From positions 186,001 to 250,000 of the forward strand of contig WIUZ02000017.1 of assembly GCA_015956445.1 (NCBI GenBank): a stretch of DNA of 64,000 nt, read 5' to 3'. Under the pieces are notes generated by a model that had not been told where the DNA came from, searched no databases, and worked only from the letters and a program-made list of their open reading frames with translations. Made by a program: the position numbers and the translations under genes. Position 1 is the stretch's first letter, and each line of letters opens with the position of its first letter. This DNA is from Thelephora terrestris. Its lineage: Eukaryota; Basidiomycota; Agaricomycetes; Thelephorales; Thelephoraceae. Below, one piece after another: positions 12,266-24,666 of the stretch.

Positions 12266-14129
12266 TTACATCTTGCGCAGCGGGTAGTTATCCTGCAACT
12301 CTTTGTCAAAGCCAAGAGGATATGAGGAAAGGTCTGCCGTTAACGCAAGGGTATCCAAGCTCGCTCGCTGCCTGCCAGGTGGGTTCTGAGTGAGATTGGA
12401 TAAAGTACTGTCCCTTGAACCAGCAGAGTCGATCTGGAATGGGAACGATCCCAGGCCAGCCGATAACGTGGATATCTGAGATCCTGTGGACATCCCTAAC
12501 GTTTTCCTGTCGGGCGGTGGAGGTAGTTCGCCTTCGTCGGTGCTCTCCTGTCCCTCTGATCTTGAGGGCGACCGAGAGACGTCAGCTGGTGATCGGGGAC
12601 TCCTGGTTGGAATGCCCGAAATGGGGGACGGAGGGACGAAAGGGAAGGACTCTAGAATAGAATCTTCTCCGGCGGAGGCGGCCGAGAGGGCAGACCCGCT
12701 AGAATCTCTGTAATTCCCCTGGAATCGGGTGAAGGCACGTTGCTGCTGTTGTTCGAGTGTCCCCGTAGATTTGTCGTCGTTGCCAGGTGGGGACACGAGA
12801 CGTGCACTGGTCATTCGGTTGAGACTCCTAGGGGTATCGACGGTCATTGGTGTAGTCATGGGTGTCATCAAACCAACGTTAACCCTGGTAGCACTTCCAA
12901 TATCCGCGATGATCGAATCTGCTTGGGTACCAACGCTTGTTGGGCGATCATCCCACGGTTGGGAAGGAGGGGAGGGGGTCCAATCAGAAACGGTGGAAGC
13001 GTTCGAACCGTGGACACCGAAGGTCGAAGAGACACCGGGAGATAGGCGGGGGGTATGCTCATCAGCGAAGGGATCACCGTGGACAGACACTTCCTGATCC
13101 TCCCTGACGATATCCGCGGGGCCAAAGGAGGTATTGGCGAGAGGAGAGCGAACAGGAGGACGCGAATTGGTGCTGGGACGGAGAGAAGATTGACCGGGAG
13201 AAGATGGTGCTTGGATGACCTCTGCCTTGACCACACCCAAAACCTGCCTGACTTGACCACGAACTGGGGTGACTATCATGGGCACCTCATTGAGGAAGTC
13301 ACTTCCAGTACTCGCGCTAGTCAAGTACGAGTACCTCGGATTGGGTTCGGTCAAGTTACTAGTCGGAGTGTCGGAACGCGAGGTGGACCGGGAGACGTTG
13401 AGGTGCTCGAGATTGAGGTCGGGGCTACGCTCAGGGCGGCTCGGCGACAGTGGAGGATTTGCGATGGTAGAGGTTTGATTAAGTGGAGGTACCAAGGCGA
13501 TCTGGATAACGTTTGACCCGTGGGTGCGCGTCGTTTGAATTGACTGTGTATCATCGAAAGGATCGTGGACTGATGCGGCCTGCGATGGAGCAGGAGAACC
13601 GATTGCCTGACCCATAACGACGTTGGTATCATGAGAACCATAAGTGAGAGTGGACCGAGCGGTGTTGTTGTTTGTATTTGAGGCGACGACGAGCGGGGTG
13701 GGCTTCTCGTTTGGATCTGGGCGGTTGAGAACATCTTCGGCACGGGCGGGCACATCTTTGCTTGGGAGAGCGGGAGGTGTAGCTTCCCGCCTTGCCTTTG
13801 CCTGAAGGCGACGATAGTACCACCATATGAGGATAATGAGGGCGACCACGAAGATGAGGACTCCGACGACAACACCCGCGAGAGTCGCCTTGCTCACACC
13901 GCTCGAGGAACTGGATGATGGGGGGTTAGGTATACATTGGAAAGACGCGCATTGTGTGCAGGTTCTATTCCGGTGTAAGAAATCGGGTTGAGCGGTGAGA
14001 GAAGTCGGAAACGGACCTGAGGGTTTGAACACAAGTCTCGTTCGTAGCGCAACTGCAGGGCGGAGGGGCCTGACAAACGATTTGTGGTGCAGGACAATCC
14101 CTGGCCCACAGAATATTGTCCAACTTCAT
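12266..14129 (-). CDS. Opy2-like single-pass membrane anchor protein
   Basis: Two exons (14129-14017 and 13964-12266) join in phase to 603 residues. The N-terminus has a compact cysteine cluster, with CPAP, CQAPPPCSCATNETC and RTCTQCASFQC, that matches the extracellular Opy2 domain. One strong transmembrane helix follows (ATLAGVVVGVLIFVVALIIL, about residues 60-80), then basic stop-transfer residues and a long Ser/Pro/Thr-rich cytoplasmic tail. In yeast, Opy2 anchors the Ste50-Ste11 complex for osmotic (HOG) and filamentation signalling; a similar role here is inferred from the domain, since tails diverge widely. The start at 14129 is the only ATG that keeps the Cys cluster in frame. The protein has no cleavable signal peptide, as in yeast Opy2. 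Confidence 0.85.
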
Positions 14130-14302
14130 ACGAGAAAGAGATAAAAGCGAATGAGCGTGAGGGTTTCAAGAAGTGGGTGGAGCTTTGGTGGAGCCACTGT
14201 CAACGGTGGAAGACGCAGCCAACCAACGGGACAAAAACGAAGGCAAGAACTTGTCACGCCTCAACTGTGACAACCCCGTGACACCGTTGCTATTTACGAG
14301 CC
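14130..14302. promoter_or_regulatory. Divergent intergenic, OPY2-like / CAF16
   Basis: The stretch of 173 bp between two divergent start codons must hold both promoters. No canonical TATA box is visible. Confidence 0.45.
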
Positions 14303-15415
14303 ATGTCCAGTCTCGTTTCCGTAAATAATCTCACATTTTCTCCCCAGGGTGCCCTCGAACCCGCTCTAGATGATGTCTCGCTTTCTCTTCCAAAGGGTTC
14401 AAGGACTTTGCTCATCGGTGCAAACGGAGGTCAGCCTTTCTCTCTCTCTCTCTCTCGGTCAGAAATCTCATCGCCGGTTACAAACATAGCTGGCAAATCC
14501 ACACTCCTGCAGATCCTCGCAGGGAAGAAGCTCATCAAGGGCGCGGACGTAACAATCAAGGGTCTAGACGTGTTTTACCAATTCCCAGAAGGCGTGACTT
14601 TCCTGGGCACAGAATGGTATTCGCGCAAGGCCATCAGATGCAATCCCGGCTCATTGTCTCTCACGTTTCTAGGGCTATGAATCCCGTCGTCAGGAGTGAC
14701 ATAGTCGTCTCTCACTTCTTGGACTCTGTCGGTGGCTACCGATGCAAAGAACGACGGGACCTTCTCCTTGATTTGTTAGATATCGATCTCGACTGGCATA
14801 TGCACAACATTTCTGATGGCGAAAGACGCCGAGTTCAGCTCTGCATGGGTCTTATGGCGCCTTGGGACGTCCTCCTTCTTGACGAAGTCACCGTCGATCT
14901 TGATGTTCTGGTCCGCCATGAGCTTCTCGAGTTCCTCAAGCGGGACAGCGAAGCAAGGGGTGCTACGATTATCTGTCAGCGCACTCCCTCACCCACTTCC
15001 ATTCACCGCTAAATTCCCCCAGATGCCACGCACATATTTGATGGCTTAAATGATTTCCCGACTCACATCGCCCACCTCCGCCTTGGCGCATTTATCCAAC
15101 CTCCGACACCTTGGAACGCGGGGGAGGAAGCTCAAGGCCGCCTTTACGATACCGCCCTACGATGGTTAACCGAAGACCGCGCCCACCGTCGTCAACTCGA
15201 ACTTGACGGTCGGAAGACACGGGGCGCCAGACGAGACACTGTCCGTAATTTCACCTTGGTGTCATGTTACTCGGTTGCCGGCTCACTCATCGCATCTTTC
15301 ACACAGACTGGTGTGCCGAGCGACTCAGAGACCTTCTACAAAAAGTGCGTGCGCTGTACCTTACATATTTGGCAGAAGATGACTGAACCCCATTAGGTAT
15401 GATTACTCACATTGA
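14303..15415 (+). CDS. CAF16: ABC-type ATPase, CCR4-NOT-associated factor Caf16
   Basis: Five exons (14303-14429, 14490-14616, 14673-14974, 15023-15344, 15397-15415) join in phase to 298 residues, the normal size of Caf16. It is a soluble single ABC ATPase without membrane domain. The Walker A motif GANGAGKST is split by intron 1. The signature region [15 protein letters not shown] and Walker [15 protein letters not shown] are intact. The last exon encodes only the conserved end YDYSH. In yeast, Caf16 is found with the CCR4-NOT mRNA regulatory complex; its substrate is unknown. Introns 1 and 2 contain CT-rich tracts. All junctions are GT-AG. Confidence 0.95.
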
Positions 15416-16034
15416 GTCGCTCCCGACATTGCAGGTCCCTCAAAGATCTCCACGCATGCATCCCCTAAATCACCGCAGTCGCATTCACTTTCTTCGGACT
15501 GTCATTTCTCTATCTCAATGCTCTCTTCAAGCGAAATCACCTCGCAAACTGTTCAACACAACACGATCAACGAGTCATTCAACTGCAATAATTTCATTCA
15601 CCACCGCCCTATTCGCCACACCCTCTTCTTGCGCATTCAACACTTCCTGCATTCCCGGATACCCATAGATAACACCCTTCGTACACGCTCATCTTCGTGT
15701 ACTTTTCTCAGCAACATTCCACCGCACATCGTACAACGCCGTGCCTCTATCTATGGCATTAGGTGGTTGTCCCTAAGATAGAAAAGAGGATATATATCTG
15801 TCGCAGAAGGGTCCCGCGAGCCGAGTTTTACAATGGGGACTCTGCATCGGCCCCTTGAAAGTCCAATATATATATCAGTTTATTAGCGCGTGCGCGCGGC
15901 GACGGACAGCCGCCCTTTCAACGTGCATTGTTGACCTGTTCGATGTCCACGTACCGCCAAGTATATATTAGCGAGCAACAAACTCTCTGATAAGCCCATA
16001 CGCGAATGAACAAAAAAACCCGTCTGAGCAAAAC
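15416..16034. other. Convergent intergenic after CAF16
   Basis: About 620 bp lie between convergent genes. There are short TATATA tracts near 15795 and 15870, and no credible open frame or RNA structure beyond the 3' UTRs. Confidence 0.5.
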
Positions 16035-18301
16035 TTAAGGGTTCTGCCTGATTCCGAAGAGCCACTGCATGCTCTGGAACGCAGCCTAGCAGAACAAATA
16101 TGGTCAGTCTATCCCGACTGCAACGACGAACGGCACCCAGAAGATCTCACCTTTGGGACAAATTGCGGAAGCATGTGGCCACTCAACACGACCTCAAAAT
16201 ACCCAAGCTTTCGCTCAATCTGTACGGTCCCCATGGCACCCATGTCCTCAACAATGAAGCTATCCGGTGCTGGTGCCTTTTGAAACCCTTGCTTGCCGCC
16301 CCCTACAAGATCACGAGCTCAGGAAAAGCCCCAACTTGAAGGAGCAAACGCAGGAACTTACAAGTCATGCTGCGATGGGGGAGGGGAAGGGTCAACGTGA
16401 AGGGCCCGCACATATTATCACAATTACACTTACTTTTGTAATACGAGCCTTGCACCCTCAGCAATGAGAACATAATCGCCCAAACCATGCATGATAACAC
16501 TTCGAACACTCTGCTCGATGACACCTGGAAGCACGGTAAACGCAGGTGGCAAGCTAGCATCTCCATTTGGGAAGACGTCAATGTTCGCGCACTCGACCCA
16601 GGTCTGGTTGAGGGGAGCGTGGATGGCCTTCTTGACGTCCTGACGGTCGAAATATATCGGGGACTCCGTGGCCTCACTACAAGGGTGTGCCCATCAGCCA
16701 ATGCACTTGAGGAGAATCGCAGCAGCTTACGGGAAGCCCAGGACATCCCACACAAGAGGATACTACGGTGAATCAGCAAGGGTCAGCATGAAACTGCCAG
16801 GAAGGATAAAATGCTAACCTGGTCAAAAATTCTGTAAACGTTGAACGCGGGGTTGAGGATGAGTGCGGCCTCGTAGACTTCAGTCCAGAGATCACAGTCA
16901 GGATCAGCCTCGACGCTCTGTCCAGGCAAAGGGAGCGGTCCTTTGGGGGGGTATTTGAGATGTTTATCGAGATAGCCGGCGTAATTGCATTTCTTGTTTT
17001 GTTCGTCGAGATATTTCATGAATGTTTGGCTATCGGGAAATGACTTTAAATCAAATGTTCCCCCTCGAAAGTGAACACCAAAAACTCACTTGAAAGCAAA
17101 GACATGTTCGTATTTGTGGACAAAGTCGACGACAGGAATCTCCTCCTGGACGACATCCCACCCAAGTATAGCTGGAGGAAACAAGGGTTAGATGTACTGC
17201 GGGACGGTTCGGTGGACATCACCCACGGTCACCGATCCAAATTCCTTGCAACGATAGGTCAAGCGGTACCTTCTTCTTGTAGATATAATCGGCGATGTCT
17301 AGGAAAGTTCAACGCACAATTCCGAACACAAACAAGTTTCCGACTCACAGGGAACATACATCCCAGCATACTACACAACGCCAAGGATATTCAGTACTCA
17401 AAACCCAGAAAAGAGATGATTTGGAACGTACGCTCTCTCCAGTGAGATATGTCTTCTTACCCTTCAATTCAGCGAAAACCTCCAAGAACTGCTGCAAGAA
17501 CCCAACAAACTGGGTGGCCACATCCTCTTCGTCCTGGACATTGGGTATTCCTTGACTATAACCGGTCCCGACAGGATGCTCGATATACAAGATGCTGGAA
17601 AGGTTGGTCCAACTGTGCTCGTTCACAGTAGGCTTGTATTGACCCCAGCCCCACGAGAAAGGCTATCATATAAATGCGGATTTTCAACTCAATACCTCAT
17701 CTCGAGCTGGGAAATCTCGTACCCCATGTTCCTGAAGCATTCCCTCCAATGACGAGCATCCGGGACCTCCGTTTGTCCAGAGTATCAACGAATCGTTTGC
17801 TCCCGTAGGCCCAGGCGGGAAGAACCAAAAGAACAACTAGGAAATAACCCTCAGCGCCCACGCGGATAACACCACCCAGTCAAACAGAATGACTTACTTC
17901 TCGGGTCTCGTTCGCATTCCCGCTAATAGGCAACAGCCCCGCCCAACTAGGCCCAATATCCCAATCAACGTCCGGAATCGTAGCCCCATCGACATAAAAC
18001 GCTAGGCGTGAATCAGCACAGCCACCGACCTCGGAGCGCACGACAGAGAGAGAGAGAGAGACTCACCAGACGCGGCAGGGTTCGAGAAAGTGATATTCTT
18101 CACACCCGCGTTCACCTTAACGTCGATGACATCCCCGCCGGGCACTACCGCAAGCCTGTTTTTGCTTAACTTTTCCGCGGCTTTGTTTCGAAGAGACTGA
18201 ATGTGATTTCTGTCAAGATGTTTTGCAGAGACCTCCTCGAGCAGAGGAGAGAGCGCGGTGAAAGCGAGTGCGGAGAGGACGTGGGGGAGGAGGAGAACCA
18301 T
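16035..18301 (-). CDS. Secreted serine carboxypeptidase (peptidase S10)
   Basis: The product hydrolyses C-terminal residues of peptides at acidic pH, in the vacuole or outside the cell. The start at 18301 opens a hydrophobic signal peptide ([16 protein letters not shown]). Later exons give [25 protein letters not shown], the oxyanion region, then the nucleophile motif GESYAGMYVPYIADY split over three exons (about 17440-17290). IWIGDPILGWD follows, the catalytic Asp in [13 protein letters not shown] (about 16500) and the catalytic His in [10 protein letters not shown] (about 16150). Several N-glycosylation sites are visible (NETR, NQTW, NMTW). Around ten introns, most about 50-60 nt and some containing GA repeats, break the gene. 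All three catalytic residues are present, so it should be active. Vacuolar or extracellular destination cannot be told from sequence. Confidence 0.94.
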
Positions 18302-19620
18302 AGCTCGTTCGACGCCCGACGCTGCCTTCCCAGGAGAGAGAGAGAGAGCAGGAGGGTTCTGTCGGGGAAGACGAGAACGCTGGGCTATAAGTAAATCGGG
18401 AGCCGCTGGCCGAACATTCATCTTCTCCAAATATCACCGCCACAACGAACAGCCTGCGTCATCCTGCGATACGGATTCGGCGAGGTCAGGTATTAAAAAG
18501 GCGCTTCGACGCCTTGATACCAGATCTGTACACAGAGTTCAAACCATCCACATCAACTTCTCCCGACGACGCCACCAGGTTGGTCGGAATGGGACACCAT
18601 CCATTTTGCCTGTAGTTCCCGTATGTGGGTGGATGTGCCAGCTCGCCAGGCTCATCTTTAGGGTGAAATGTCAGCTCTGGTTTCGATTTTAGAGCCTCAG
18701 CCCCCCCTAGAAAGCAGAGAGAAGGCCCAAGCGAGGGAATTGCTGGGAACCATCCGTGAAGAACATCAAGAAGCGTCGGGATTGGCGCCACGCAACTCCC
18801 GAGACCTCGCCGGACTTTTGTAGACCATCGATAATTGTTTCGGTCAGCGGTGTTCCATCATTTCATGCGAACCGCATCACTTGAACAAATACAAACAAAA
18901 AGCTCATTGTCATTCGAACGCTCGGATAATTACTCGAACAAAAAGTCAATCGAGGAGCGGTTGATTATCGTACTTGTAACGTCTGCGGTAAAGAAGAAAG
19001 GATGTGCGCCTTCGTGGTATTATGCTACATGATTGCGGAGAGTGACTGGAAAAAAATAGAAATAAAAAGGGGGGGAAAGGATTACGAAACCTACTATTTT
19101 CAGCTGATGCAAGCGAATCGAGGAGGGTGAACGGTGAGAGAGGTAGTGGATGGGTGTGGGTGGATATGCTGGTAGCGGGATGGGGAGGATGTTACACATG
19201 TGAACACGAAGCTAGTTCTATGGACGATGCGTACGCGGATCAGTATGCATGAGTAGGAGACCTAGAAATGAGGATGGGCACAACATGAAGAGGAGGAATG
19301 CGTGAGCTCGCTGGCAACAACAAGGCAGAAGCACAACAGACATCGGCGTGGGGGAAATGGAGGGGAAGAATGCAAGACGTCCTTAGTATGCGCGGCAAGA
19401 GCTCGCGGACGACAGATCTCGGAGGGAAAAAAACGGAGAAAACGATGACATAGCATGTACAAAGCGGGAAGAACGGTTGACGGGTTTACATAGACGAAAG
19501 CGCGACGGCAGCAGACAGAAAATGGAGTATTTTTTGGATTTTTGTGCATGACCAGACACTTTGGCGAGGCAAGGAGGAATCTGCAAAGAGTGCGAGAAGA
19601 CCCACGAAAACGACCCGAGT
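18302..19620. other. Intergenic between carboxypeptidase and IP6 kinase genes
   Basis: This 1.3-kb region holds the carboxypeptidase promoter and the 3' UTR of the kinase gene, both minus strand. A GA repeat sits near 18335. Open frames here (for example minus 18486-18791) show no family features. I see no RNA gene or mobile element. Confidence 0.5.
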
Positions 19621-22600
19621 TCAGCTCGAGATATACCCAAGGTCCTCATCGCGTTCTCCGAAAATTTCCGCGAAGATCTCTTTGCCGTAGGTGGAAAGCG
19701 GGGGCAATGGCTCTGCGTCCCAGGCTGATGAAGACGAGGAGTGAACGGACCCGGGGGATGTCGTGGACCCCGAATTCGTTCCTGATCCCTTCATCCGCCT
19801 CAACCTCTCCTGATTCCAGAGGCTTTCCAACGTCTCGGCCACGTTCTTTAACCCCCATAAGAACCCCCGGTCGGGTTGATCCGGATAATGGGGCGGGAAC
19901 CTTGCGTATATGCGTCCTGTCACTGGATCGATATCGGCGACATAACCATTTCCGCTGGAAACCTCTTCGACCCTTGGGAACTGAGCGTTGTAGTGCTCGG
20001 GAGAGTACTTGTCCATCGACGGATTAGGGTAGGGGAGCCAGTCTTGTCCGGTAGTTGTGTGGGCGAAATCGACAATTCGGAGGTTCACCTCACCGCGCTT
20101 TCGGGGTCGGGAATTGTGGCAGCGCCCGCCAGCAGATCCAAGCATGAGGTCCTCACTGTGGGACCGACGAAGAGGTGTGGGCAATTGCGAAGCCGAGTGA
20201 GGGTCCTGATCTGCTTTCTCGCCGTCGGCGCTGAAGGCTTGTTGGGTCTTTAGGGTTGAGGTGGAGGAACCGGAGGAACCAGAGGGATGCTTCTGATGGT
20301 GTTTCCTCCTCTCCAATGACTCTCCCCGACGCTTCCTGGAACACGGCTGCTCGCAGGTCTGAGAGATAAGCACATCCTGGACCTCACGGTCCCCGTCGTA
20401 GATCAGCAGTACAGAGCAGCCATAGAAGCGATAACCCTTGAGCCGGTTGATGATCTTGGCCAACGCGTAGACCTTGGAGAGCAGGATAGGAATCTGGTGG
20501 ACGAGAAGACGCTCTCCGTCGTGCAGAAAAGAGGCTAAAACGGAAGCGAAATCGTCCTTCTTGATCTCCCGTCCGCTGTACTTGTTTTGGGTAACATACG
20601 ACTGGGTCGCGTTGTTCCACACCTGGTAAGAACAACGCCGCGAATGCGCAGCGTTCGACGTTAGCAACCGAGAGTTTAGCGGGTAGACAGAACAGGGGGG
20701 CAAAGGCTGAGAAGGGAAGAATGGGGAAACCAATAAAGATGGGGCAGTTCGGCCAACACAAACACCGCCAAGGTTTTGGGTATACTTAAAAGGTCGAGCT
20801 CAACTCACCTGCATGCCACAAACCCTGACTCCCAGCGACCTGCTAGTCGTCCTGTCGCACTTCTTTCTCTGACTCCTCTTCTTTGCAGGGGTCGCGTCCA
20901 TCCCATACTGCCTCGTCCCCATCTTCAGGTCCAACACGCAAGGTTTTTTGAGCCTCCCAGTAAGGTCTTCCATCAAAATGAAGTGGTTCTGCCGTGGTGA
21001 AGAAGAGGTGGTGCTAATTGGGGACGGCGAAACGTTGGCGCATGCGGACGCTGAGTGAGTGGAAAGTTCACGCGAGAGAGGTACCGGTGTCTTCGAGCCA
21101 CAGCGCCCACGAGGAATTGCGAGGGAGGGACGAGAAGGGGGGACCGACACGTGAGGACCAGGTCCGAGAGATCTAGTCTTCCTAGCCAAAGGGAGGAACG
21201 AACCACCGAGGGTTTGCTTCAAATGAACGTCCTCTTCCGCGCTGTCGAGCTCCATATGGAAGACGTCACCGTGCTCAGGGAAGGAAAGTTCGTCACTCTG
21301 CCTAGATTCAGCCACCGCCTCGATCTTCGTACGGACTTTGGAATTCTTGCGGTGAGCCCTTCTGGTCATCCCACACCCTTCGGGGGAGTGGCCGCGAGAG
21401 CGTGTGATCAGAAGGTCGTCAGCGGTGATCGTTGAACGCCTACTACTTTCCCCTTCGGTCTCTGCAGCGTCGCCCTGCTTCTCCATCCTCCATCTCCTTC
21501 CTTTCAACACAGGCGAGGGATTGTCTGCCAAGGCAGAGTCGGACATTACAGCCGGCCCGGGTACCCGAGATACCTTCCTGAAAGATCCGGTGGGAGACCG
21601 ATGTTGCCTCGTCATCTTCTTTAAGATCGTACTGAAGATGTGGTCCTTAAGCTTGGTGTTAACCATCGTTGATCCCGTACCCCCAAACCCGCAAACAGGT
21701 TTCGGACTAATGGAGTTGACGCGATCTAGAGTCATCGGAGGGGCGGACGCGGTCCGGTAAACGTATTCCCCAGTCGTGTTCAGAAACCGGCCAGACATTT
21801 TTGGCGAGTTGCCGGGCGTAGGAGCGGCGCTCAGCAAGGTAGCGTGCTTCGATAACGGGCTCGGTTGTGGGCAGAAACCGGTCTCAACTCCGAGGTCGGG
21901 GGTAGAAAGGGTCGCATCGCCGAATTTCCGCCTGGAGATCGCCCCAAGCCCGACGGCTGAGGAGAGATAGGGCCTCTGATCTGAAGGCAAATGGGAATGC
22001 GACATGGACGCGGCTCGAAGCCTCTTCCTGTCAGCGTGATTCTGCATGAGTAACCAATGGGGGATTATGTGTGTATTGCGGTCCAGGGCAACTTCAGGGA
22101 ACTCCGTTTCAGTATCTCCGCCGTCATCTTCTATGAACGAGGGCTCCGGCCCGGTGATAGCACGGGGAGCCATACTTGGAACCTCAGGCGTCAGGCGATT
22201 GTCGGTTGATATCGGCTCGAGGGAGGTGACAGTATTTGACTTGTGTAATGGCGGTCGAACCTTCCGGTCATCCGAAGATGTCGGAGAGTGCTCGCTCGAC
22301 TTGACGCGACGGTATGTGACAAGCATAACACCGAGGTATCGCGGAATGAAGCCGAGAAGTGGAGGGGCTTCGTGCTCTACGGCCTCGTAAAATAGGTTTT
22401 CCCGAGAGACCAAAGGCTGTGTACGCGAACATGGACCAATCAGAAACTTTGTAGTAACGAGGAAGATCGACATCCACCGTACCTTGCACACTGCACGCTT
22501 GGTAAACTTGTAAATGGCGCTGTGGCCACCAACCTGATTGCGAAACGGACGGAGTGGTATGTGCGGCAAGCTTTCCTGAGACAAATTGGAGAGAGTTCTC

Positions 22601-23952
22601 GATAGGGATTCGTGGTGAGGCAAAACCTCTTCGGCTTGCACATCGTCTTCCTGGAAACTAGAGAGGTAGGAGGGAAGGCTTGAGAGTACTGGGGGGGCGG
22701 CCGGCCGGCGAACACGTGAGGGTATTACCAGGCCAGCGTCTTCGTCGTCACCATCTTCGTCATCGGAATGTACAGAAGGCTTGACCACTGGGGATAAAGA
22801 GGCATTGCCCTGAGATGGAGAGCGGGGCCATGGAGAATTGGTGGAAACAGTAGTTCCCGAATCAGAAACAGTCTCGTCGTCCCAGTTTGAGGATTCGTCG
22901 CCCTCATCTTCCGTGGCGTAGGGAGAGTTTTGGACGATTGCTGAGCGGAGGGCGTCCTGGTGCGGTACAGGGGGGTCTGGGATTATTGCTGATGGGACGA
23001 TCGGTGACGTCAAAGCGATATCTGTGGAAGAGACGGGGGATGATGAGGGGGAAGAGTATTGAAAATCGCGGGGATGCCTGAATGAGGGAGATTCATTTCG
23101 GTGCAATGGGTGGTGATCGACAGGGTCTATAGGTTGTTTTGAATCTAAGGAACGTTTGCGAGGGCGACCACGGTCCTGATATGGATCACTGAGAACATCT
23201 GCCCGCCAGTTGAGGAGATCACCGATGACGTTTTCACGCACGGAATGGTGACGGTCTTTACGTCTTTGGTCATCTGTAGTACTCCGAGTGCCGGAGGTTG
23301 AGTAACTGCCGCCACGAGTACGGGCACGGCCTCTCGTACCACCAGATTGTTCTCGCCGTGTGGCAGCGGACCCCCGATCTGGCCACTCCGATCGCTTGAA
23401 AAAGGAAAATTCTGGCTCGGTCGACTGGGGGTGGCGTTTGGTGGGTACTCGCCTCCTGGTGACTCGAGGGATTGAAGCCTTGCCAGCGTCATCGAGCTCG
23501 TCGGCAGAGGAGGTGGTCTCCCGAAAGATATCAAGCGAGGCAGCGACCTTACGGCCCATGCCATGTTGTTGTGATGACTGGGGTACAGAACCCGATGAAG
23601 ATGATGATGAGTCGGTAGATGAACGCGAACGCGATCTCGGAAGGGGGATGGGGGAGGTCGAGCGGTAAGAAGGGAGAGCAGGAATCCTTTGCGACAAAGA
23701 GTTCCTTGGAGTTCGGACACTTGTGGAGATAGGGGAGGAGGAAGACTTGACGATTACTGTTGGCGCTCGGGGAATAGGTGGAGATTTGCAAGGTGTTTTG
23801 CGGTGCATGGTCGGAGTAGTAGAGAAGTACTGGCCATCGTCTCCAACTCTTTCGCTAGTCTGACTCGTTGGACTTGGGACCCGACCTGAAGGGAGCGAAG
23901 AGGCAGTGAATGGGAGGAAATGTGAGGGGGGGTTTGGACGAGGCGAGTCCAT
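19621..23952 (-). CDS. KCS1: Inositol hexakisphosphate kinase (Kcs1-like)
   Basis: Two exons (23952-20809 and 20622-19621) join in phase, giving 1,381 residues. The enzyme makes inositol pyrophosphates (PP-IP5 from IP6), which signal phosphate status, stress and vacuole state. The first half is a long disordered Ser/Pro/Arg-rich region. The kinase domain begins near [17 protein letters not shown]. It contains the family hallmark [14 protein letters not shown] (PxxxDxKxG, substrate and catalysis), then after the intron [15 protein letters not shown] and the metal-binding IVDFAHT. A low-complexity insert of about 90 residues separates the last two motifs, and a C-terminal tail includes [14 protein letters not shown]. 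Yeast Kcs1 is 1,050 residues, so this form is longer, mainly in its disordered part. The single intron lies just after the PxxxDxKxG motif. Confidence 0.95.
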
Positions 23953-24666
23953 GGGGAAGGTCGGAAAGAGGAAGGAAGGAAGAAAAGGTCGGAAGAAAGG
24001 ATGAGGATATAAGAGAGAGGGAGGTGAATGATCCGCGAGAGTCTGGTGGGTTCCGATGAGGGTCGGGACAATGAAATAGGTGCAAGTCGATTAAGCGGCG
24101 GTGCGTTCACGTGTTGTTGACCGCTGACTAATCAAACAATCGCTGTGAGTGTTACTTAGGTACCCCGGAATGAAAGGTTCGCTGACCTAGAATCTGTAGA
24201 GGGAGGAGGAGAACGAGGGCCGACGAGGAGGCGAAAACAGCTTCCGAGGTACTGGTTTTATAAAACCCATGACGAACGTTTGATTGGTACGTATTCACAC
24301 GTAAATCAAAACGCATCCCGTTCCCTGTACGCTTGCCCACTGATGTCCACTCCGCCACGTTATCTCGTTCCAATGGGATTTTTGCCCGCTCGGTCCTTAT
24401 CGACCTACTTCCTTTTTCGTCAATCCTCGCCAGGAATTCATCCCCCCTTTCTTCCCATCTGTTGCGGGCGGGTTTTGTCGAAAGCTAGGCGGTGATTCTG
24501 ACCCTGGACATACCCTGCCGTCTTTTCTTTCTACCATTGCAAATGTTTACGATTGCTTATCGCCTATAAGCATCCCTTCTGTCTCCACGTTCCTCTTACT
24601 GCCTCCGCACCGCCAACCTTTCTCCCGATCGAATCACATCTTCCTCCGATCTGAGCTCTAAACGCC
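23953..24666. promoter_or_regulatory. Divergent intergenic, KCS1 / unknown gene
   Basis: A 714-bp region separates two divergent start codons. The part next to the plus-strand gene (24520-24666) is pyrimidine-rich, as in fungal core promoters and 5' UTRs. No open frame stands out. Confidence 0.45.

Noticed and set aside
18040-18065. GA dinucleotide run, considered as a regulatory GAGA element
   Set aside because: It lies at an intron edge of the carboxypeptidase gene and is a simple repeat; similar runs occur at 14437 and 18335.
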